Shown: piece by piece, positions 1 to 10,600 of the stretch | How the letters are laid out: every line of letters starts with the position of its first letter | Position numbering within the stretch: position 1 is the stretch's first letter | Assembly (NCBI RefSeq): GCF_900142925.1 | Contig: NZ_FRCN01000001.1 | Span: 620,001-684,000, forward strand | Length of the DNA stretch: 64,000 nucleotides | DNA from: Chitinophaga sp. CF418 | GTDB taxonomy: Bacteria; Bacteroidota; Bacteroidia; Chitinophagales; Chitinophagaceae | Direction: 5' to 3' | Notes under the pieces: generated by a model | Told to the model about the DNA's origin: nothing | Databases searched by the model: none | The model's input: only the letters and a program-made list of their open reading frames with translations | Made by a program: the position numbers and the translations under genes

Positions 1-165
1 CTAAAAAACCATATCCCTATGCTTACATTTGCAACACTGTATTTGTTGCGCCTTTACTATCCCAGGTGGAAAGCAGAATGGCGCTTCTACTCCGACAGAT
101 CTAAAAGGAATAACTACGGTCGCTGGGCAACTCGCCAGGATTGGGCCGGAGCTTTTAGCTACTGA
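1..165 (+). CDS. C-terminal end of an unrecognised protein (partial)
   Basis: Reading frame 1 is open from the left edge and stops at a TGA at 163-165, giving 54 residues that end in DWAGAFSY. The fragment is rich in aromatic and basic residues (stretches such as LYLLRLYYPRW and WRFYSDRSKRNN). A strong intrinsic terminator follows 12 nt after the stop, which supports this being the true 3' end of a gene. The fragment is too short to name a family; the N-terminal part lies outside the window. Confidence 0.6.
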   Translation, partial: LKNHIPMLTFATLYLLRLYYPRWKAEWRFYSDRSKRNNYGRWATRQDWAGAFSY

Positions 166-177
166 GAAATGAATCTA

Positions 178-211
178 ATCCCGCCGGTGTAAGCCGGCGG
201 GATTTTTTTTT
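178..211 (+). terminator. intrinsic terminator of the left-edge gene
   Basis: A perfect 10-bp stem (ATCCCGCCGG paired with CCGGCGGGAT) encloses a 6-nt loop and is followed by nine T residues. It sits just after the partial plus-strand gene and 8 nt before the stop codon of the convergent minus-strand lipoprotein gene. The T tract is only on the plus-strand side, so it mainly serves the left-edge gene. Confidence 0.9.
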
Positions 212-218
212 ATTGTCA

Positions 219-1433
219 CTATTCATTCAGCAACTTACAACGCACCTGCTGCAACTCCCCTTCCCGCTGTGTATACGCCACCAGCACAGTATGATCGTCC
301 AATCCTTTTATCACAGGATAGCATGCATAAGCAGAATCGGGCGTCAATACGCCTGTATCCAGTACTTTGCCTGCTCCATCCCTCAACTGAAAACCTACGC
401 GGCTGTTAAAGGTATTTTTCACCTTTACCGGTTCATCCCAAACCAGCATGACCTTATCATCCGCCAGCGCCGTGATCTGTGGATGTTTGGCCAACGGTAA
501 GGAGCTCACTTTCTGTTTTCGGGTATAGGTCTGACCGTTATCTGCCGACTGGCAATAATAAACACCTTCTCCTCCTCCCATCGTGAACCAGGTAAAATGC
601 ATTCCGTCTTTGTTCTTCACCATAGCCGGCCCGGTGTGCGGACACCCTCTCACCACCCAGTTATCTGCACTGATCCTGTTCATAGTCGAAAAGGAGGCGC
701 CCCTGTCTGTAGACACCATATGCACCATATCACGGATAGAATCATTGATAATATCCCTGAAAGCGATATGGATACCACCCTCTCCATCCGTATAGAGATC
801 CGTTCTGCAACATTGACAAACTGTTTCCGCCAATGACCTTTCCTGTTTAAAACCTTCATGACCGTCAGTAACAGCAAAATAGAGGGAAGAACCTTCTGCA
901 TCCACATCTTTCCTGTTATCGAGCCAGATAGCGGCTGCCTGGCCATCGGGCAACAGCGCGATGTCAAAGTACCGCTGATCATAACTGCCGGTATCTGTTA
1001 CCAGGGCCTGCGCAGGCAACCAGCTTTTCCCTCCGTTCAAAGAACGTGTATAAAATACTCTTCCTGCATATTTGTTGCGCGCATCATTCTGCTCTACACC
1101 ATAAATAGCAATGATCTCTCCATCTGGTTTGAACACCATTTTAGGCATGTTCTCCGCATGTGGCAATATGCCATTAGCAGTAGGTACCTGTTGCGGCACA
1201 GAAAATGTCTTACCCTTATCATCAGATACTGCATAATACAGCGTACCTGTATCTGCGCCCGGAGGTGCTTCCACCCAACTGATCACCGTTTTACCATCCG
1301 TAGTAGTAGTCAGGTAAGGACACGACGCATCCTGCGCCGGATGCGACAGCACCTGCATTTTTTCCTTCGGGCTGTTACATGCTACCGTACTCACTGCCAG
1401 TAATATCATCCATTGTCTGATCCCCATCGTCAT
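219..1433 (-). CDS. lipoprotein with sialidase-like Asp-box beta-propeller and CxCC motif
   Basis: 404 residues. A signal peptide ends in a lipobox with Cys19 (STVAC), so the protein is probably a lipid-anchored surface or periplasmic protein. Four Asp-box motifs (S-x-D/N-x-G-x-T/S-F/W) at about residues 70, 131, 241 and 296 indicate a six-bladed BNR/sialidase-type propeller. The catalytic residues of true sialidases cannot be assigned, so enzyme activity is not claimed. Unusual features are a C-x-C-C cluster at 206-209 (VCQCCR), Cys264 next to a His, and several His/Met pairs, which look like metal ligands. The start codon shares one base with the TonB receptor stop (TAATG), pointing to translational coupling. 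A metal-binding accessory lipoprotein of the receptor is an inference. Confidence 0.75.
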   Translation of the reverse strand: MTMGIRQWMILLAVSTVACNSPKEKMQVLSHPAQDASCPYLTTTTDGKTVISWVEAPPGADTGTLYYAVSDDKGKTFSVPQQVPTANGILPHAENMPKMVFKPDGEIIAIYGVEQNDARNKYAGRVFYTRSLNGGKSWLPAQALVTDTGSYDQRYFDIALLPDGQAAAIWLDNRKDVDAEGSSLYFAVTDGHEGFKQERSLAETVCQCCRTDLYTDGEGGIHIAFRDIINDSIRDMVHMVSTDRGASFSTMNRISADNWVVRGCPHTGPAMVKNKDGMHFTWFTMGGGEGVYYCQSADNGQTYTRKQKVSSLPLAKHPQITALADDKVMLVWDEPVKVKNTFNSRVGFQLRDGAGKVLDTGVLTPDSAYACYPVIKGLDDHTVLVAYTQREGELQQVRCKLLNE

Positions 1434-3715
1434 TAGTTTTTACCATTAAATGTATAAGCAACACCTATGTTGAAAGTACGTTTCGGCCCTGGTCTGTAAG
1501 TAGTGCTGTAAGCTGTTTTCTCTGCGGTAGTAGCATAGATCACATCCGCAGCATTACGACAGTTCAGCCAGCATTCGAACCTCTTCCAGTTATAGCCTGT
1601 ACGGAAGTTCAGCAGGTCATAACCACCGTAGTAACGTGTATTCTGTGGATCCATATAGTAACGGCTTACATGTTGCCATTCACCTGCCAGGCGGAATCCA
1701 TGCAGGAAAGCAGGTTTCCAGGTGATCTCTGTATTGGTGATCACTTTAGGCGCACCACTCATCTGGTTATCATCATAGCTCACACCTTTTTCTACATACT
1801 CATTGAAAAAGTGTTCTGCATATTGTCCGCTGCAACGGATCCATAATGAGCGTATCGGTGCATAACGCACATTCCATTCTACCCCCCGGTGTGTGGTACG
1901 ACCGGTATTACGGTTCTCATAGGAACCATCGTCCAGTTTCACACTGATGATCTCATTTGTGCCCTGCATATTGTATACCCCTATATCCACGTATCCCTTG
2001 TCATTCGCAAAGCCAAACCAGCCGCCTGCTTCATAGTTGCGATAAGTAGCAGGCTCCAGTACCGGTACTTTTACACCTCTGTACAGTTCGGAGATATTAG
2101 GCGGTGCAAAGCCCACACTGTAATTAGCATACATTCCCCGGTTCTTTCCGAAGTCGTATGTCAGGCCTACTTTTGGTGTCAGCGCATTGAAGTTGTTACG
2201 ATCGTCAGGAGCGCCGGTGAAAGCAGAAGGTGTGAGGTGATTATCAAAATCATAGTCCATCCTGTCATAACGGATAGCTGCTACCAGCTTTACGCCGCGC
2301 AGCAATTCCATGTCAAACTGTGCATAGGCAGCGGTATTCAGCAGACCTACGTTATAGTCTGTCAGCAATGAATCCTTCTTTGTATAACCTGTATAATAAC
2401 CTGCAGCATCGCGGGTAATATCTATAAACTCTGAGTAATAAGCTGCAGGGCTATAGTCGGCGCTCACACCTGCAATTAAAGATGCATGCTGCCAGGGGAA
2501 TTGCTTCTTATGTTGTATGATCAATCCATAGCTGTTAAAGCTGTCATCATTGATCTCGCCTGTAGCTTTCAGCGGATTCTGTAAGTTGTTTTTAATGGCG
2601 TAAAATGGATTCTGCCCTATGCTGTTATTGCGGAAGAATGCAGTTACCGTGGTCCTGTCTGTTGAGCTCCAGGTATGTTCCAGTGTGCTTCTGTAGCGGA
2701 ATGCATTTACCTTACGATAAGAAAATGTCTGGAAATTGCGGTAATCCTTTCCGTAGAAATGAGCGCTGTCCAATCCTCCCACCTGGTCGGTGTAGTAATC
2801 GGTCAGTGTAGCGGAATTAATCCATTTCGTCCGTTCATTGATCTGGTAATCTGCCCGTAGTGTAAAAGCCAGTTTATGGAAATCGCTGTGGTCCATATAA
2901 CCATTCCGCTGATCAGCATAATAACCACCGAAGCTAATACCTACTTTATTAAATGTGCTGGAAGCGCTGAAATCGGTACGCTTATATCCTCTGTCGCTGA
3001 TCTCTGCCTGTATCCTGGCAGTGGGTTGCAATGATGGTGCTGCGGTAATAAAATTGACGGCGCCACCTACCGCTTCACTTCCATATAAAGAAGAAGCAGG
3101 TCCTCTTACGACCTCAATATTGCGCAATGCCGCCATATTGATCTCGATCAGTGCATTGTGGTTAAAGTCGCCTATCGTGCGGATCGGAATACCATCTTCC
3201 AGATAAAGGAACAGGCTTTTATAACCGATAGGCTGCCTGATGGCCATGGTATGCTGTTCATTGCCCAGGTCTACCATGTACACCCCGCTTACCTTGTTCA
3301 GCAACTGTTCAAGTGAAGTTGCTTTGGTTTCTCTCATCTCCTGTGTGGAAATGGTACTGATGGCCACCGGTGCATCTGTACGGGATTGTTTGTCCCTGCT
3401 GGTGGTCACTATTATTTCATTCAGGCTGGCGATATCGGGCATCAGCGAAACAATGAAAGGCGCTTGTGTCTTTAGTGCCAGCTTTTGTGATTTATATCCT
3501 ACAAAAGATACTTTGATGGAATCATCTTCTTTATTACCCTGCAGCACAAAACGTCCTCCTGCATCTGTCTGACAGCCTTTGTCTGCGTGTAACAACTGCA
3601 CGCTTACACCCGGCAATACTTCTCCTGTCTGCGCGTCAATCACACGGCCCTGCATCTGCGCATGTGACTGTACAAAAAACAATACTCCTGTTATTATCAG
3701 TAATAAATATTTCAT
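1433..3715 (-). CDS. TonB-dependent outer membrane receptor
   Basis: 760 residues. Signal peptide (about 1-19, cleaved near SHAQ), then a carboxypeptidase-regulatory-like beta-sandwich (about 20-95), a plug domain (about 100-220, with motifs such as RGPASSLYGSEAVGG) and a 22-strand-type barrel to the C-terminus, ending in the aromatic FNIGVAYTFNGKN. There is no SusD partner, so this is a siderophore-, cofactor- or metal-type receptor rather than a SusC. It is translationally coupled to the CxCC lipoprotein downstream and lies behind a small Cys-rich membrane protein, which suggests a metal or metal complex as substrate (inference). The 211 bp between it and the upstream gene show no convincing gene or riboswitch. 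Confidence 0.9.
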   Translation of the reverse strand: MKYLLLIITGVLFFVQSHAQMQGRVIDAQTGEVLPGVSVQLLHADKGCQTDAGGRFVLQGNKEDDSIKVSFVGYKSQKLALKTQAPFIVSLMPDIASLNEIIVTTSRDKQSRTDAPVAISTISTQEMRETKATSLEQLLNKVSGVYMVDLGNEQHTMAIRQPIGYKSLFLYLEDGIPIRTIGDFNHNALIEINMAALRNIEVVRGPASSLYGSEAVGGAVNFITAAPSLQPTARIQAEISDRGYKRTDFSASSTFNKVGISFGGYYADQRNGYMDHSDFHKLAFTLRADYQINERTKWINSATLTDYYTDQVGGLDSAHFYGKDYRNFQTFSYRKVNAFRYRSTLEHTWSSTDRTTVTAFFRNNSIGQNPFYAIKNNLQNPLKATGEINDDSFNSYGLIIQHKKQFPWQHASLIAGVSADYSPAAYYSEFIDITRDAAGYYTGYTKKDSLLTDYNVGLLNTAAYAQFDMELLRGVKLVAAIRYDRMDYDFDNHLTPSAFTGAPDDRNNFNALTPKVGLTYDFGKNRGMYANYSVGFAPPNISELYRGVKVPVLEPATYRNYEAGGWFGFANDKGYVDIGVYNMQGTNEIISVKLDDGSYENRNTGRTTHRGVEWNVRYAPIRSLWIRCSGQYAEHFFNEYVEKGVSYDDNQMSGAPKVITNTEITWKPAFLHGFRLAGEWQHVSRYYMDPQNTRYYGGYDLLNFRTGYNWKRFECWLNCRNAADVIYATTAEKTAYSTTYRPGPKRTFNIGVAYTFNGKN

Positions 3716-3926
3716 TGGTTCAATAAGTTCGACTGCCGTAATAGGGCATGCAACTGCATGACAGGTGATAGGATATCACTGCCGTTACAATTGCCATCAC
3801 GGGCAATAGTGGTCAATAAGTAAATAGAAGGAATGACTGATCAATGAGAAGTCCACAGCGCTATGCCGTGTCATCACTCATATGAATGCATCACAATAAA
3901 TGCTGTAATTGTATTGTTTGCTGATC

Positions 3927-4298
3927 TTAGGCCTGGGGTGGGTGAAAGAAAGAGAATAAAGGAGTATGCAGTTCAGGATCCTGATAATAAACGATGAGTT
4001 TTGAGGAAGGGGCAATTGGGGTAAAGTCAAACTCCTGCAGCGCATTTACAAAAGACACTTCATACTTTTCCTTGCCAGTAGTGCCATTTTGCTGTTGCTG
4101 TTCATCCTGGCGCAGCTTCTTCCTGAGATAACATTTACCATTACAGTGCATGTCAGGTTTGTCCCTGTTTTCGCACAATACACGTGCGATATATGCCTGA
4201 TCGATCTTATACTTCACCATAATCACTACCTGGCTGAAGTTCTGCAACAGCAGACCCAGGAATACTGATATGACGAAGAAGTATCTCATTTGCTGCAA
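3927..4298 (-). CDS. small membrane-anchored Cys-rich protein (CNGKC motif)
   Basis: 123 residues. One hydrophobic segment at about 6-28 acts as signal anchor or signal peptide. It is followed by a Cys/His cluster: Cys42, His51, Cys52 and Cys56 in the motif HCNGKCYL. The C-terminal tail has more His (111 and 119). Small proteins of this appearance occur beside TonB receptors in Bacteroidota, and the ligand pattern suggests binding of a soft metal such as copper, or a redox role. No named family can be given with certainty. An internal Met at residue 4 is an equally possible start. It is probably the first gene of the set that continues with the TonB receptor, although 211 bp separate them. 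Confidence 0.6.
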   Translation of the reverse strand: MQQMRYFFVISVFLGLLLQNFSQVVIMVKYKIDQAYIARVLCENRDKPDMHCNGKCYLRKKLRQDEQQQQNGTTGKEKYEVSFVNALQEFDFTPIAPSSKLIVYYQDPELHTPLFSFFHPPQA

Positions 4299-4370
4299 AA
4301 ATAGGTCAAGACTTGCCCAATTTCAAATGATTTATATCATGTTCCCGGGAGATATTAGTTCTCATCTGAG

Positions 4371-4473
4371 TTGCATGTAAGTTGCATATGACCAGCATTA
4401 TCCTTCGTTAATCCTTCGTTCGGAACGAAAGATTAACGAAGGATAATGCTGGTCATATGCAACTTGTATGCAA
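4371..4473. repeat. 103-nt near-perfect palindrome
   Basis: Positions 4379-4465 form an 87-nt inverted repeat: two 35-nt arms that match perfectly, then an inner stem of one mismatch and seven pairs around a single-base centre at 4422. The pairing continues outward to 4371/4473 with only two G-T wobbles. Each arm contains two copies of an 11-nt word (ATCCTTCGTTA/C). The palindrome lies in the 333-bp gap between the sprA terminator and the small Cys-rich gene. A second GC-rich inverted repeat (CCCCGC/GCGGGG) follows at about 4507-4544. No coding sequence is visible in the gap. Confidence 0.9.
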
Positions 4474-4565
4474 GGAATATACAGGTATCATGAAGCGATC
4501 ATTCGCGCCAATAGACCCCGCACAGGGGGCTTAGTGTTTGTAGCGCGGGGCTCGTGCAAGGGGCA

Positions 4566-4604
4566 TAAAAACAGAGCGGGGCGCCTCTGTTTGAGACACC
4601 CCGC
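4566..4604 (-). terminator. intrinsic terminator of sprA
   Basis: On the minus strand, AGCGGGG at 4604-4598 pairs with CCCCGCT at 4580-4574 and is followed, after CTG, by five T residues (plus-strand A run 4566-4570). It starts 28 nt beyond the sprA stop codon. Confidence 0.75.
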
Positions 4605-4631
4605 TGTGAAAAAATGATATTGAAAATGCTG

Positions 4632-7600
4632 TTATTGCGCCAGCATAAATCTCAATGTCAACCCGCCCCTGGTATTGGTGATCGGATAAGCAGTGGAGAT
4701 AACCGGTATGGTTTGCCTGCGGTCGTAGAAGAATCGCAGGTTCAGACGGTTGTTCAACACGTAGTCAATGGACGGCGATATACCAATCACTTTCTGTCCG
4801 CTTGTCGGGATCACCAGGTCGGCATCCAGCCTGTTGTTCACCGTCTTGTCGTCACGGAAGCTCATATCCAGCCTGAAGTTCATGTCATTCTGCACTTTCT
4901 TGCCGTCTTTGGGCTGACCCAGGAATGCGAATGTCACATTACGCAGACGGTAGCTACCTCCCAGGGTCAGTTCGGTAGAACGGAGTTCTGTCAGCTGATA
5001 GTCAATCAGGCTGAGACTGAGTGAACGGTTCTTCTTGAACTCCACACGTAGGTTCAGGCTATTGGTAAAGGTCACATCTATACCCAGTAATGGTGCGAAC
5101 TGCTCGGTCATTGTGATGTTTGGTATCAGGAAGTATGGAATATAGTTTCCGGATACGGTGTCCACGAATCCCGGATAACCTGCCAGACGCGGATCTTCAT
5201 ACAACAATGCTGAGTTGTATGAGCTCATGCTCAGGTTACCTACGTACGCATGTGTGAGCGACACGTTGGTAAAGATGGACTTGAATGGTTCCAGTTTGGT
5301 CAATCCGTTATAAGCTACACGCCAGTTCGGACGTGGTATATAATTGCTGAAAGGATTACTGCGCACACTGGATAAGCCGGCGTTCCTTAGCAGGCCGATC
5401 TTCTCAGGGTCCTTGCCGGTATATGCGGCCAGGAATGCCGGAACCAGTACATCCTGTGCATAACGGCCGTAACCATAGCGGTAAGTCGGATCTTTCGGGT
5501 TGTTGACAGGCACACCAGGATCGCTGTTATAAGGGTTCAGCGCACCCAGGCGGTTGGAGATCGTCTGACGGTAACGTTCAAAATCCTTAAAGGTTTTGGT
5601 AGTACCAGATTCGGCATCAATACCTCCGAACATGGTTTTAATAGCCATGTAAGTGATCTCAAATCCACCGGCATCATAAGGGCTCAGGTGCTGGAAGCCG
5701 GAATCAGACAGGTTCTTGAACAACTCTGTATGTGTCTTGGTAAATGACTTGGTCATACTCAGATCAATCCGGAGGTCGTTCGCTGGTTCCAGCTGTGCCT
5801 GTATCTGCCAGCGCTGAGTAAATTGCTGCTGGAACTGGATGTTGAAAGTGGTATCAGGTGTGACAAGGCCCTTCTTCGCAAAGTCGTCCAGCCATGCCTT
5901 ATCAGGTTGTTTACCAAACACGAATGGTACACCCGGCGCCCAGCTGGCCCAGTTCATACCCAGTATTTTGGTACTGTCTATATAACCTGGTAAGCGGGTA
6001 CCGCCATTTTCAGAATAGTCTACACTGATTCGTTTCAGTGATAACAACGGTTTCATCACCGCTTTCAGGATAGGCGATATTTCCGGTGTATTATCCTTTT
6101 TGGATGCCTGTTGCTTATTCTGATTGCCTGCGGTACCAGGTCTGTTGTTATTGTTCGGTTGCGGCTTCTTCTTTTGTTGTGTACCTGTGATGGCTCGCAG
6201 GAAAGGCGATCTGCTATACAGATCTGAGAACTTGAATTCCGCTACCACTGTTTTCTGGTTGGAGTTCTCGATAGCATTACCCAGATACTTTGCCAGCAGG
6301 GAAGCGCCGGTCCAGCGGTAGTCAGTTGAATACCCCAGGGCGATGCTCGTCCAGCTCAGTAAAGGTATCTTGGTAGTTGGCAGCGTATAAGTGATGTTGG
6401 CAGTATGGTAATAATTGGTGGTCCTGCCCAGTTTGAAGAAGTTGTTCCATAAACTGTCTTTCTTCTCTTTGGAATCCAGGCGGCCCCTCGGCTCGTCAAT
6501 ACGGGCATTGTTCACCGCATTGAAGTCTATACTGAGGCTCTTCGACAGATCCCACTTCAGACCATAATACCTGTCGAATGTGAAGTACTTGTTATAAGTC
6601 TCCGGCAGTTTATAAGTACCATCTCCCCCAACGTTACGGATACGGGTAGCACCGAACTGGCGGGTAATATCTACCCTGAAACTAATGAGTGATGGTATGT
6701 AGTTAAAGTTAAAGTCGCGGATCAGGTCAAGCCACGGTGTTTTCGCCTTGATCAATTTCTTGAACGGCGTAATGAACTTACTCTGACCGGTGAAGGTATA
6801 TCCCAGGCCGCCACGGTGTTTTGTCAGCTCATCACTTTGAATGATCGGACTATGGCTGGTGGTCTGTGTATAAGAATAACTGATATCAAAGTTCTCAATA
6901 TCCCAGAGGTGGTTCTTCTTCCTGTTCAGGTTCATGCGGCGCACGTTGGTGAAATTGAGACTCTTGATGGCAGTGAAGTCTTCCGCAGCTTTACGGATAG
7001 AATCGCGTTCATAATCACTGCGGGCCATCCTTAACTTATCCTTCAGTTTGATGTCCAGATCGTAAGGATCATATTCCGGTCTGCTTACAGCCCTTGAATA
7101 ACCGGCGTAAACAGGGATGGAGAGACTGGCTCTCTTCGGCAGCAGTTTACCCAGGTCCAGGTTGGCAGCGGCATCGTATTGGAGGTAGTTATCACGGAAA
7201 CGCTCATTCACACGCTGGTCAAGGTTACCAAAACCTGTAGTGTGCATGTTACCCGACACGCTGATAGTACCCAGATCCGCCAGTTGCATATCTACACGGC
7301 CCATACCGGCATAACCGCCTTTTTCATCCAGACCGGAAAGGCGTAATTCATTGAACCATACCTCACCGCATTTAGGCAAACCATCATCTTTAGGGTTGTT
7401 CACACCTAACATGATGCTTCTTACATCACCCAGGTTCGGATTACCCATCACGCTCAAATAGTTGCCTTTTTCATCCTGCTCGGTATAAGGTCTTAAAGGA
7501 GAACAGGTATCACACTGGTTACGCTTCTGTTTCAACTGGGTCAGTTTGCTCATCAGCAGGTCCATATCGTTGACTTCCGGCCAGATGTCATAAGCTGTAT

Positions 7601-10600
7601 GAGAACCTCCCCAGCTGGTGACTTTCAGTGGTATCTGGTATTCGTAGTAGTTTTCCACAAAGTCACTACCCATACGGATGATGGCGCGCAGATCACCGTC
7701 CTTCAGACCGTTAGGATCCTTGGATGCTTCTGCGTGCAGGTACATCTGGATATGTTTGTACTGACGCAGGTCCATGTTCAGGTTTTTGGATACACCGCGG
7801 GTATCTCCGTCGTTCAGGTCGCATACCTGGATAGACATGGCCTGTTCATTCAGCTGCAGCACGGTACTGTTGGTGCTCACGGTATTCTGACGCACAACTC
7901 CCGGAGGCAGCGTATACGGGATAGGCTTGCGGGAGGAGTTTTCTTCGATATTTACAGCAGAAGTATTGAAAGCAGTTTTATCATCGTTCGGAACAGGGTC
8001 GCCCGGCTGCAGTTTATAATCGTACTGACGCCATTGGTTACGCACCAGCTGCAGTTTAGCGAAACGTACCACCACAGAATCCTTGAATCCTGTCAGGAAC
8101 ATACGCATGAAACGGATGGATTTGAAGTCCGGGATGCTTCCCACCTTTGCGCCGAAACTGCTGATCGGCACCTTGAACTGGTACCAGTTTTCAATTGTCT
8201 TCGTTCCATTGGCCAGTGTTACTTCCGCTGGTATCTTATCCACAATATAGTTCGTGCCTACTGCCATGTTAGGACGCAGGCTCACACGGTACTGGAAGTA
8301 TTCTTCTGTTTCGTTCAGCGTGTTATCCCTGTTCAGGTCTTCCGATTCAGGAATATTGGTAGCTGCGGTGGAGTAGGTGGTATTTTGTGAAACCGGGGAG
8401 TTACCTTCCGAATTGCTGTATCGCTTGTAGCGTTGCAGGATTGAAGTGTTGGTATAATCCCTGTAGTGCCTGTAGTCATCGTTGGATGGATCTCCCGATG
8501 CTTCCTTATAAATATTGGAATTCGACCCGAAGTTTCTCGCCAGTTCGTCGAGATATGACCTATGGAAGGTCCGTTCATCGCCACTCTGTAAACCATCGTA
8601 ACCCACATCCTGGTAACGGCGGATATCCGGGTCATTGTCAAACGCCTGGGTAATCTGCTGCTGGAATTTCGGAATGCGGCCCCAGATGGAAGAATCTGTT
8701 TTATTCAGGTCTGTAGTCGGGTTAGGCAGTCCATTCTCGAAGAACTTACGGGAATCTTTCAGGATATCTTCTGACACGTTACCGAGGTTAAAGTACAATT
8801 GGCCACCGGTGCTGTTCGGATCCTTAATAAAAGGATCCTGGATCCAGAATTCGATAAACTCGACATTCTGTGTCTGAAAGTCACTGTTATCGATAGCGCG
8901 CATGATACCACCCCATGCCTTTTCAGGGTGTTTCAGGTGACCCTCAGCATCAACACTATCCCTGTTGGTAATAAAGTTATACGGACCTCTGTCAGTCGGG
9001 TAGTAGGCCAGGTCAAGTGTACTTAACTGGCTCTGACCGAAGTCAGTGGAACGGTTGGCAAATACCTCTTTCTGATATACCAGGCGCACACGCGGGTCGG
9101 ATTGATCATCAGTGCTGATACCATCGGGCAATGCCGGCGATTTAGGGATCTGCAGGGTAGGTTCAATGATATACCATGCCAGTCTTGCCCTGTCATGGCC
9201 ATAGGCAAGATCATTTGATTTGTCTGCATTCGGGAACAGCGCATGACCGGCGCTGTCAACTGCATCCTTTGGTGTAGACGCCAGTGCCCAGGCAGTAGCC
9301 GGGAACTTCAGGTCATAACCACTCTGGGAACCTTCGAAATCATCGATAAAGACCTGGCCCTGGCCGGTACCTGCGGCATTTACCAGTTTACTGTGACCAG
9401 GGAATAACTTGGCCACCTCACCGGTGAACATGATATTGGAGGGCGTATTGCTCTGGTAATTAGGCAGTTTGTTCAGGAAACGGGTCAATCCTTTCCACTG
9501 GGAATTATAGTTTACGTCAAAGCCTACCACGGTGTTCTTGATAGGATCTTCGCCGTAGTTCACTTTCTGATAATAAGGGCGTTCACTCATCCTGGCGATG
9601 GTAGATCCCAGGGTCAGATTATCGTTCACCACATAGTCAAAGCGGGTACCGAAGTAGTTCCTTACCTGGGTGCCAAAGGCCGCATTGTTCTCAAACTGCA
9701 CATTGATAGCCACACCCGAGTTCAGGATACCTGCGTTGATGATCTTGATACGACCCAGGTTATAGTCAATGATAAAGTCGACATTCTCACGCAGTTGTTG
9801 TCCGCCGGCAGTTACCGTTACGGAGCCTGGGGGAATATTGTAACCACCCAGCTGGATCTCGGATGAGTTGGCGGACTTATAGGACCCTTTCAGGACATAG
9901 CGGTTCAGTTGCGGGAACTGCTGCGCCACGACTTTAATGGAGTCATATAGCACCTTGTACAGGTACTGTCGTTCCAGGGCGGCATTACCGCCGAAGGCTT
10001 TTCTGATACCCTGGGAGAATGGTTCCAGTTGCGGGAACATGATACGCCCCGTCTGGGAATTGATAGTATACCCTTCCACGTAGTCGAACATACCATCCGG
10101 CTGCGGGTCATTCTGGTTGTTCAGCCTGTCCAGGTTCAGAATGGTGATGAGCGGAGCTCCCTCCCATATACCCTGGGCATCCGGCAGGTAACGCTTATCG
10201 CTTGGTGCACGGGACTCTGTACCTGGGTCTTTATAGTAAACATCCAGTTTAAAGTCAGCCCTGTTGATCTGGTAAGCGCCTGTGGAATAGATGTTCTTCA
10301 TCATCAGGTCCCAGACTGGCAGGTTTGGACGTGCGGATGTAGCTTTCAGTAATTTCAGGAACAGGATACGCTGGTTGGCGCTGTTATTCTGGTCAGGCGG
10401 AATATCCTGGGAGAATTCACCCACAGTGTATACACGGCCGTTATAAGTATACTGGTATGCAACGGCCAAAACTTCATCCGCCTGCAATTGTTGATTGAGC
10501 GAGATGAAGCCTAACTGCCTGTTGAGGGTATATTCCGAAGAGTCCAGTTTCCGGGCGAAGGTTTTTTCGTATTGCTCGACGGGTTTAATTCCCAGGCTTT

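Noticed and set aside
219..1433. True exo-sialidase enzyme
   Set aside because: Asp boxes show the fold only; the Arg triad and catalytic Asp/Tyr/Glu could not be placed, and the CxCC cluster and TonB context point to another role.
7599..8390. 263-residue plus-strand open frame inside sprA
   Set aside because: It is antisense to a clear sprA coding region, lacks any recognisable sequence, and reflects codon bias of the real gene.
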